NCBI GenBank assembly: GCA_937864935.1
Contig: CALMDN010000120.1
Coordinates: forward strand, 1-12,695
Source: an uncultured Bacteroidales bacterium
GTDB taxonomy: Bacteria > Bacteroidota > Bacteroidia > Bacteroidales > Lentimicrobiaceae
Direction: 5' to 3'
DNA: 12,695 bases
Shown here: piece by piece, positions 6,942-12,695 of the stretch
How positions within the stretch are numbered: position 1 is the stretch's first letter
How the letters are laid out: every line of letters starts with the position of its first letter
Made by a program: the position numbers and the translations under genes
The notes under the pieces: generated by a model
Seen by the model: the letters and a program-made list of their open reading frames with translations, nothing else
What the model was told of the DNA's origin: nothing
Databases searched by the model: none

Positions 6942-9017
6942 TCAGTATTTAACAAATTTCCGGGTAAATTTTTTGTTGCCATCCCTCAGGGTGATCAGCC
7001 AAAGGCCCGGTTGAAGGCTTGTTGTGCTGAACTCCCATTGAACAGGCCCATTGCCAGCACTGCTGATCCGTTCATGGGAAACAATCCTGCCCATAGGACA
7101 GGAAATATCAATGTCAAAATAGGCTGACACCGGCTGGTAATTGATCCGGAGCTGATCGCTGACAGGGTTGGTAAGAATGTCCGGTTCCTGAACAACACCT
7201 GGTTGGGCGGCGATGCCAACCGAATGGCAGGTTCCGGGAAGGTTGTTGTCAAGCCAATTCAGGCGGTTGTGTATCCATTCTTTCAGCACTGCGATTTCTT
7301 CATCATAGGTTTGAGGGTAAGGCCAGGGATTGGGCCACACATAAGCGCCGAGGATCGGCCATACGGTGAAATTTCTCGCCTGTGATTCATTCAGGGTGAA
7401 AGCAACACTGTCGATGTACTGATCAAACCAGCTGTCGCTCAGGCAATTGTCGCGCAGAAACAGCCAGCGGCATTTCACATTGTTGGCAAAAGTGGAATCC
7501 TCCAGCATTCGCCTCCACCAGAAAGGGACCTGCCAGTTGTCATCAGGATACGGAAATTCATACGACCAGCCCTGGTAGTCCTCACCGTTGTAGTAATTGG
7601 CATTTCTCCATGCGATGTCATAATCCCATACGGGACCAATGCGCAGTTTGCCGCCGAGGCTCTCCCTTTGCTTGTGAAGGAAGGTACTCAGCCGGTAGCC
7701 ATCAACATTCCGGCTGATTTCATTCACCAGAAAGTAATCGATGAAAGTACCTTCATCGGCGTATTTGCGGAAACCGTTTTCCGGATCAGCAAAGTCAGGG
7801 CCTGCCAGCGCGGTTTCAAACTGATTGATGTAATCGATGATGTAATCTTTCTGAGGTTGGGTGATGTCGTCCGACTTAGGATACTCATACATAAACCAGA
7901 TGCTTCGGTCGGGATTTACCGGAGGCGGGTAGGAAGAAGCCCACCCGTCGCCGCCGCCGCTGCCGGTAGGCTTATCAATCTTAATGATGTAACCTCCGGT
8001 TAATTCATCGCCTGAGTTCTGATCGGGTTTTAGTTTAGCGATGTTTACCCTGTTGGCATCACGCTTGATCTTTTCAGAAAATATATACACCCCTTTGTAA
8101 ATTCCGTTGATCACGACTTCCACATGCCTGTATCTGGTTGAATAATGCCCGAGGTTGTGCGCTACCTGATAGGCAAGGGTGTTGCGGCACAGGGTTTTGT
8201 CGGAGTAATTTGCATTCAGAATCCAGTCGGATTCCTCGGGCATTCCAAGCAGCGATACTTTGATTTCTTCGCCCTGTTCGTCCCAGGTTTCGAAGCCATA
8301 GCTTTTTTTCGGGAACATCTGTGAACTGCTTCCCCTGATTTCGATGCCGGCAAAATCATCGTAGGCTGCAGGGTCGTCAACATGGTTGCGTTCCCCGCCG
8401 GGGTTATCGATAATTTTCATGCCGACCTGAATCTTCGGATCATCGGGAATCTCCTGCCCGTAGGTGTCGATGAGTACAATGGGCAGGTTAGAGGAGCTAA
8501 AGGAGAAAGGTCCCGTGGGTTGTGCTCCGAAGGTAACCGACCAGTTCAGCAAAGTTCCCTGATCCGCCCAGGCATACATGTCAAGGATATAGAGTTGCCA
8601 GAGTCCGTTCCCGTTGCTCCCGTTGTTCACAGAGCCAAGCATTTCCTGAGGTCTGAAATATCCTGTGAAAGGCGGAACTCCCTGTGAAATGTGTGCTGAA
8701 GCCGTATCGGTGAAGTTCGTTCCGGTATAGTTGTCGCCATCCCAACCATTGCCGGAGGTAAGGATTACCGTGGTACCATCCGGGGCAACCAGGGCAATGA
8801 GCAGGTCCGAATCGTACGGATGAAGGAGGCTGATGCTTACTCCGGCAAGCCCGTATGTGGTGTCGAGGACAGCCGGATTCAGGTTGGTGACATTGATCGG
8901 AAACAGAATGGCATTTCCGTCATCCGGTATCAGGCCGCCCGTACCAGCCCAGGTCTGTGAAAAAGTGAAGGAAATCGTCAGGTGGAACATCAGAAGGAAA
9001 CAAAGGGCCTTTTTCAT
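6942..9017 (-). CDS. CotH kinase family secreted protein with P domain and T9SS type A sorting domain
   Basis: 691 residues from the ATG at 9017, which begins a signal peptide (MKKALCFLLMF, cleavage near Ser20/Gln21); a TTG two codons earlier is a less likely start. Residues about 30-163 look like a proprotein-convertase P (Homo B) domain: VSISLLHPYDSDLLIALVAP, DGTTVILTSGNG and GLWQLYILDMYAWADQGTLLNWSVTF. Residues about 178-590 match the CotH kinase family: IEIRGSSSQMFPKKSYGFET, SDWILNANYSDKTLCRN, KGVYIFSEKIKRD, GGYIIKIDK and, at 461-472, GPVWDYDIAWRN. B. subtilis spore CotH is an atypical protein kinase that phosphorylates coat proteins; whether this relative is active is unknown. Residues about 612-691 form a T9SS type A sorting domain (NPVSDQLRI, SLQPGLWLITLRDG, TRKFVKY), so surface location or release is expected. 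It is divergent from guaB, and the peptidase gene follows 67 bp after its stop. Confidence 0.92.
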   Translation of the reverse strand: MKKALCFLLMFHLTISFTFSQTWAGTGGLIPDDGNAILFPINVTNLNPAVLDTTYGLAGVSISLLHPYDSDLLIALVAPDGTTVILTSGNGWDGDNYTGTNFTDTASAHISQGVPPFTGYFRPQEMLGSVNNGSNGNGLWQLYILDMYAWADQGTLLNWSVTFGAQPTGPFSFSSSNLPIVLIDTYGQEIPDDPKIQVGMKIIDNPGGERNHVDDPAAYDDFAGIEIRGSSSQMFPKKSYGFETWDEQGEEIKVSLLGMPEESDWILNANYSDKTLCRNTLAYQVAHNLGHYSTRYRHVEVVINGIYKGVYIFSEKIKRDANRVNIAKLKPDQNSGDELTGGYIIKIDKPTGSGGGDGWASSYPPPVNPDRSIWFMYEYPKSDDITQPQKDYIIDYINQFETALAGPDFADPENGFRKYADEGTFIDYFLVNEISRNVDGYRLSTFLHKQRESLGGKLRIGPVWDYDIAWRNANYYNGEDYQGWSYEFPYPDDNWQVPFWWRRMLEDSTFANNVKCRWLFLRDNCLSDSWFDQYIDSVAFTLNESQARNFTVWPILGAYVWPNPWPYPQTYDEEIAVLKEWIHNRLNWLDNNLPGTCHSVGIAAQPGVVQEPDILTNPVSDQLRINYQPVSAYFDIDISCPMGRIVSHERISSAGNGPVQWEFSTTSLQPGLWLITLRDGNKKFTRKFVKY

Positions 9018-9056
9018 CGTCAATCAGGTTTGGTAAAGCAGAAGTCTGAGCTGCGG

Positions 9057-9064
9057 TAAATTTA
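9057..9064 (-). promoter_or_regulatory. Weak candidate -7 element for the CotH-type gene
   Basis: TAAATTTA matches TAnnTTTG at all defined positions but the last. It lies 39 bp upstream of the ATG at 9017 and would give a leader of about 30-35 nt. The octamer is itself a palindrome, so it gives no direction, and no -33 TTTG is evident. Confidence 0.3.
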
Positions 9065-9310
9065 GGAATTTTTAACACGCACCGTTTTGGCCTGATCCCT
9101 CATTCAGCAGCGTAATAATAAAAACCAGGAACATATTATCTTCTATAGTAATAAGTGTCAGGATAAAATGTAAATCACAGATAATGAGGTGTGTATATTG
9201 TAAAATTTGTTGCTTACGCTCTTTTTCTCCTTTTTTATATTGCGATGTTCTTTCGGTATGGTTTCATTTACACCCCTTCAGGGGATTGGTGCTCAGCCTC
9301 ACACAGCAAG

Positions 9311-9320
9311 TTACCGGTAA
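9311..9320. promoter_or_regulatory. Perfect 10-bp palindrome at the guaB -33 position, possible operator
   Basis: TTACCGGTAA is its own reverse complement and lies 18 nt before the guaB -7 element, where the -33 contact is expected. Such placement would suit a regulator that blocks or assists RNA polymerase. A 10-bp palindrome occurs by chance about once per kilobase, so the position is the main support. Confidence 0.3.
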
Positions 9321-9338
9321 TAGAGAACCTATTTTTCA

Positions 9339-9346
9339 TAAATTTG
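9339..9346 (+). promoter_or_regulatory. Bacteroidota -7 element of guaB
   Basis: TAAATTTG is a full match to TAnnTTTG and is followed by C, as is common. It ends 21 nt before the guaB ATG at 9368, predicting a 5' leader of about 15 nt. No strong -33 TTTG is present; a palindrome occupies that position. Confidence 0.55.
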
Positions 9347-9367
9347 CACCAACCAAAAGCACACAAA

Positions 9368-10837
9368 ATGGCTTCCTTTGACGATAAGTTTGTTGGTGAA
9401 GGTTATACCTACGACGATGTACTGCTGATGCCCGCCTATTCGGAGGTATTGCCGCGCGAGGTTGATGTTTCAACAAGGTTTTCACGCAACATCAGAATCA
9501 ATATTCCCATTGTTTCGGCGGCAATGGATACGGTAACCGATTCAAACATGGCCATTGCCATGGCCCAGGAGGGTGGGATCGGTGTGCTTCACAAGAACAT
9601 GACCATCGAAGAGCAGGCAAATGAGGTTAAAAAGGTAAAGAGGGCCGAAAACGGGATGATTCTTGATCCGGTCACCCTCTGTGAAGATGCCCTGGTAGCC
9701 GATGCCCTGCAGATCATGAAGGAATACAAAATAGGCGGTATTCCGGTGGTTGATAAACACAAAAAGCTGGTAGGGATCGTAACCAATCGTGATCTCCGGT
9801 TTGAGCGCAATCTTCGCCGGCCGGTTACGGAAGTAATGACCAGCGAAAACCTGATCACCACCACTGAGTTTACCGATTTCGAGAAGGCTGCAGATATACT
9901 TCAGGAGTATAAGATTGAGAAACTGCCTGTTGTAGACAAGGATTTTAAGCTCATCGGCTTGATTACCTACAAGGATATCATCAAAATCAAGGCACGTCCG
10001 AATGCCTGCAAGGACGACAGAGGTCGTCTGCGTGTTGCAGCTGCGGTAGGCGTGACCCGCGATACCATCGACAGGGTGGCTGCCCTGGTTGCCAATGGTG
10101 TGGATGCCATCGTTATTGACACTGCTCACGGACACTCCAAAGGGGTAATGGACGCCGCCCGTCTGGTAAAGCAGCATTTTCCCGACCTCGACCTCATCAT
10201 TGGCAATGTGGGTACAGCAGAAGCCGCACGTGACCTGAGAAAGCTGAACATCGACGGAATCAAAGTAGGTATTGGCCCCGGTTCCATCTGTACCACGCGC
10301 ATTATTGCGGGTATCGGTGTTCCGCAGCTTACGGCAGTAAACCTGGTAGCCACTGAGCTGAAAGGCTCCGGCATTCCGGTGATTGCCGATGGTGGAATCC
10401 GTTATACCGGAGATATTGCCAAAGCCCTGGCGGCCGGTGCCGACAGCATTATGGCCGGCAGCCTCTTCGCCGGTGTTGAAGAATCGCCCGGTGAAACCAT
10501 CATTTACGAAGGCCGGAAATTCAAAACCTACCGGGGCATGGGCTCCATCGAGGCCATGCAGAAAGGCTCGAAGGACCGTTATTTCCAGGATATGGAAGAC
10601 GATATCAAGAAACTGGTACCGGAAGGAATTGTCGGACGCGTTCCGTATAAGGGTACCCTCTCTGAAGTGATTCATCAGATGGTTGGCGGACTGAAGGCCG
10701 GCATGGGCTATACCGGTTCGGCCAGCATTGCACAACTTCAGCAGGCCCGGTTCATGCGGATCTCCGCTGCCGGAGTTGCCGAAAGCCACCCGCACGATAT
10801 CACCATCACCAGCGAGGCCCCCAACTATAGCCGCTGA
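9368..10837 (+). CDS. guaB: IMP dehydrogenase (inosine-5'-monophosphate dehydrogenase)
   Basis: Oxidises IMP to XMP with NAD+, the first committed step of guanine nucleotide synthesis, in the cytoplasm. 489 residues, the usual bacterial length. The N-terminus ([19 protein letters not shown], then [12 protein letters not shown]) is diagnostic. Two CBS domains are inserted at about 95-147 and 155-208; in this family they bind adenine and guanine nucleotides and modulate activity. Catalytic Cys308 lies in the loop GPGSICTTR, the phosphate-binding segment reads [19 protein letters not shown], and the flap dyad Arg404-Tyr405 is intact (GSKDRYFQ). The ATG at 9368 matches the family N-terminus and lies just downstream of a -7 element; an in-frame ATG at 9191 would add 59 hydrophobic residues upstream of that promoter and is rejected. 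The next gene is not guaA but a peptidyl-prolyl isomerase on the same strand, 106 bp downstream. Nothing suggests loss of function. Confidence 0.98.
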   Translation: MASFDDKFVGEGYTYDDVLLMPAYSEVLPREVDVSTRFSRNIRINIPIVSAAMDTVTDSNMAIAMAQEGGIGVLHKNMTIEEQANEVKKVKRAENGMILDPVTLCEDALVADALQIMKEYKIGGIPVVDKHKKLVGIVTNRDLRFERNLRRPVTEVMTSENLITTTEFTDFEKAADILQEYKIEKLPVVDKDFKLIGLITYKDIIKIKARPNACKDDRGRLRVAAAVGVTRDTIDRVAALVANGVDAIVIDTAHGHSKGVMDAARLVKQHFPDLDLIIGNVGTAEAARDLRKLNIDGIKVGIGPGSICTTRIIAGIGVPQLTAVNLVATELKGSGIPVIADGGIRYTGDIAKALAAGADSIMAGSLFAGVEESPGETIIYEGRKFKTYRGMGSIEAMQKGSKDRYFQDMEDDIKKLVPEGIVGRVPYKGTLSEVIHQMVGGLKAGMGYTGSASIAQLQQARFMRISAAGVAESHPHDITITSEAPNYSR

Positions 10838-10907
10838 GGTATGGTGAAACCCAGGCTGCTGCATTGGCCCGTTGTATGGCTGATCCAAAGGCACAGGGAA
10901 GGATTTT

Positions 10908-10915
10908 TAAGTTTA
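10908..10915 (+). promoter_or_regulatory. Weak candidate -7 element for the PPIase gene
   Basis: TAAGTTTA differs from TAnnTTTG only at the last base and lies 28 nt before the ATG at 10944 in an AT-rich stretch. No -33 TTTG and no terminator after guaB are visible, so read-through from guaB is equally plausible. Confidence 0.25.
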
Positions 10916-10943
10916 TAATCAGATAATTTAACTGTATTGAGCA

Positions 10944-12695
10944 ATGAAAAAGAGAATGACCCGAGTGTTTGCAGGTTTAGCGTTTATGTTGGTGTTTTCG
11001 ATGGTTTCAGCCCAGGATGCAGATCCGGTGGTACTGAAGGTTGCCGGTGAGAACATTACAAAATCTGAGTTTCTCAGTGTTTACCAGAAAAACAATGTCA
11101 ACGGTGAAGTCATCGACCGTAAATCACTGGAAGAATACATGGAGTTGTACATCAATTTCAGGCTTAAAGTGAAGGAAGCTGAAGCCCTTGGACTGGATAC
11201 CACCCGGGCCTTCCGTGATGAACTCGCCGGTTACCGCAAACAATTGGCTCAACCTTATCTTATTGATGAGGAAATGAACAAGGCCTTGCTTACCGAAGCA
11301 TACAACCGCAAAAATATTGACATCAGGGCCAGCCATATACTCATCAAGGTAGACCGCAACGCTTCACCGGCCGATACCCTGGCAGCTTACAAAAAAATTA
11401 TGGCCATCAGAAAAAGGGCCCTCAAGGGAGAAGATTTCGGAAAACTGGCCGAAGAAAACTCCGACGACCTCTCAGCACGCGATCGCACCGTGGAGAACAG
11501 AAACATCAAAGGCAACAAGGGTGACCTCGGATATTTCACCGTTTTCGACATGGTATATCCTTTTGAAACCGGAGCTTACTCAACCCCGGTAGGTGAGGTT
11601 TCCATGCCGGTAAGAAGCGACTTCGGTTATCATCTGATCAGGGTAACCGACCGTAAACCTGCTCTTGGAAGGGTACAGGTAGCACACATTCTGATGCGGG
11701 TGCCGGCCAATGCTACTGCTGCCGACAGTGCTGCAGTGGCTCAGAAAGCCCAGGATGCCTATAACAGGATTATGGCAGGTGAAGAATTTGCCCGCGTTGC
11801 CGAGCAGATGTCCGACGATAAATCAACAGCAGCCAAAGGGGGCGTGCTTCCCTGGTTCGGGGCCAACAAGATGATCCCTGAGTTTATTAAAGAAGTGAGT
11901 GCCCTCAAAGAGATCAACGAAGTTACCAGGCCGTTCTCCTCCATGTTCGGATGGCATGTGGTAAAGCTCACCGACCGCAAGGAAGTTGGTACTTATGAAG
12001 ATAACCTCAACGACCTCAAGCAAAGCCTTACCCGCAACGACCGGGCGAAGAAAAGCGAAGAAGCCCTGCTCAACAGAATTAAGAAAGAATACAAGTATTC
12101 AGAGAACCTGAAAGCCCGCGATGCATTTTATAAGGTGGTAACCGACACCATTTTTGCCGGTGGATGGAAGGCAGAACAGGCTGCAGGCCTTACCAAGACC
12201 ATCATGACCATCGGACGCAAGAGCTATTCACAACAGGATTTTGCTGCCTATCTCGCCGCCAATCAGCGGAAGCGTACAAAAGAGAGCATCCCGGGTTTCG
12301 TTAATTCGATGTTCACCACTTTTTCAAACGAGAAATGCCTGGCTTATGAAGACAGTCAGCTGGAATCCAAGTACCCTGAATTTAAAATGCTCATCCGGGA
12401 GTATCACGACGGAATCCTCCTTTTCGAACTTACCGATCAGAAGATTTGGTCAAAGGCGGTAAAAGACACCACCGGACTGGATCAATTCTATGCTTCGCAC
12501 AGAAACAACTATATGTGGGATCAGCGGCTTGACGCGACCATTTATACCTTCAATACCGGTGATGAAAAAGTGCTGGGCGCAGCCCGCAGTGCCATTCAAA
12601 AGGGAATAACAGACAACGAGCTGCTCGAAATGATCAATACCGACAGTACCACGGTGCTCAGTACCGACCGCAGGAAGTTCTCCAGGGGCGATAAC
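10944..12695 (+). CDS. SurA-like peptidyl-prolyl cis-trans isomerase with two parvulin domains (partial, C-terminus outside window)
   Basis: Uninterrupted frame of 584 codons from the ATG at 10944 to the edge. A Sec signal peptide (MKKRMTRVFAGLAFMLVF, cleavage after VSA before Gln24) with no lipobox predicts a soluble periplasmic protein. Residues about 24-120 form a helical SurA/PpiC N-terminal region (VLKVAGENITKSEFLSVYQ, YINFRLKVKEAEALGL). Two parvulin rotamase domains follow. Domain 1 is about 128-235, with RASHILIK around His131, GDLGYF, and FGYHLIRVTDRK around His230. Domain 2 is about 245-342, with VAHILMRV around His248, GGVLPWFG, and FGWHVVKLTDRK around His338. The remaining roughly 240 residues include YPEFKMLIREYHDGILLFEL, which I recall as conserved in Bacteroidota PPIases of about 650-740 residues, so perhaps 60-150 residues are missing. 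Inferred role: folding of outer-membrane proteins and perhaps T9SS clients. The same strand and 106-bp gap allow co-transcription with guaB. The family is secure; the specific SurA role is inferred. Confidence 0.92.
   Translation, partial: MKKRMTRVFAGLAFMLVFSMVSAQDADPVVLKVAGENITKSEFLSVYQKNNVNGEVIDRKSLEEYMELYINFRLKVKEAEALGLDTTRAFRDELAGYRKQLAQPYLIDEEMNKALLTEAYNRKNIDIRASHILIKVDRNASPADTLAAYKKIMAIRKRALKGEDFGKLAEENSDDLSARDRTVENRNIKGNKGDLGYFTVFDMVYPFETGAYSTPVGEVSMPVRSDFGYHLIRVTDRKPALGRVQVAHILMRVPANATAADSAAVAQKAQDAYNRIMAGEEFARVAEQMSDDKSTAAKGGVLPWFGANKMIPEFIKEVSALKEINEVTRPFSSMFGWHVVKLTDRKEVGTYEDNLNDLKQSLTRNDRAKKSEEALLNRIKKEYKYSENLKARDAFYKVVTDTIFAGGWKAEQAAGLTKTIMTIGRKSYSQQDFAAYLAANQRKRTKESIPGFVNSMFTTFSNEKCLAYEDSQLESKYPEFKMLIREYHDGILLFELTDQKIWSKAVKDTTGLDQFYASHRNNYMWDQRLDATIYTFNTGDEKVLGAARSAIQKGITDNELLEMINTDSTTVLSTDRRKFSRGDN

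Larger units (their letters stand above)
9018..9367. other. Divergent intergenic region between the CotH-type gene and guaB
   Basis: This 350-bp AT-rich region carries candidate promoters for both flanks (minus strand 9057-9064, plus strand 9339-9346) and a 10-bp perfect palindrome at 9311-9320. A small CCCC/GGGG stem with a TTCA loop (9273-9284) is too short to interpret. I see no tRNA, riboswitch-like fold or credible small gene. The guaB frame stays open leftward to about 9191 and would encode a hydrophobic stretch, which I treat as chance. Confidence 0.65.

Noticed and set aside
9021..9023. TTG as start codon of the CotH-type protein
   Set aside because: ATG two codons downstream gives the canonical MKK signal-peptide start and needs no rare initiation codon.
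9273..9284. CCCC-TTCA-GGGG hairpin upstream of guaB as terminator or riboswitch element
   Set aside because: The stem has only 4 bp, lacks a following T-tract and sits in no larger foldable structure that I can see.
9191..9367. In-frame N-terminal extension of guaB with a hydrophobic, membrane-helix-like stretch
   Set aside because: IMP dehydrogenases begin at [12 protein letters not shown] sequence; the extension is translated AT-rich intergenic DNA and lies mostly upstream of the likely promoter at 9339-9346.
9542..10894. A 450-codon open frame on the minus strand, covering most of guaB
   Set aside because: It lies almost wholly antisense to an unmistakable, full-length IMP dehydrogenase, its translation shows no recognisable family or signal, and no promoter element is evident; it reflects guaB codon use.

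Overview
The window looks like chromosomal DNA from a member of the Bacteroidota (Bacteroidetes). Three secreted proteins have phylum-typical architecture: two have recognisable type IX secretion (T9SS) C-terminal sorting domains, one type B and one type A, and the third is a PKD-domain protein cut by the left edge. Promoter-like TAnnTTTG elements replace the usual -10 hexamer, and Shine-Dalgarno sequences are not evident. I see no mobile elements, tRNA or rRNA genes, CRISPR array or defence genes, and nothing clearly transferred. The order within the phylum cannot be settled by eye.

Layout, left to right. (1) A large secreted PKD-domain protein on the minus strand, open at the left edge. (2) A 394-bp divergent intergenic region. 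(3) A plus-strand secreted protein with about six fibronectin-III-like domains and a T9SS type B sorting domain. (4) Converging on it with only 9 bp between stop codons, a minus-strand pair: a CotH-kinase-type secreted protein (P domain, CotH domain, T9SS type A sorting domain) followed 67 bp later by an S9-family serine peptidase of the glutamyl-endopeptidase type. (5) A 350-bp divergent intergenic region. (6) On the plus strand, guaB (IMP dehydrogenase), then a double-parvulin SurA-like peptidyl-prolyl isomerase running off the right edge.

Functionally, most of the window serves the cell envelope: three probable surface or secreted proteins, one exported peptidase and one periplasmic folding factor. 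guaB is the only cytoplasmic metabolic gene; it makes XMP for guanine nucleotides. The CotH-type gene and the peptidase are probably co-transcribed. guaB and the isomerase may be, but a weak internal promoter is possible.

I did not find a convincing new biological system. The points most worth a second look are the domain order of the CotH-type protein, a promoter so close to the type B cargo gene that its mRNA should be almost leaderless, a perfect palindrome at the -33 position of the guaB promoter, and a two-codon mini-ORF that overlaps the peptidase start.
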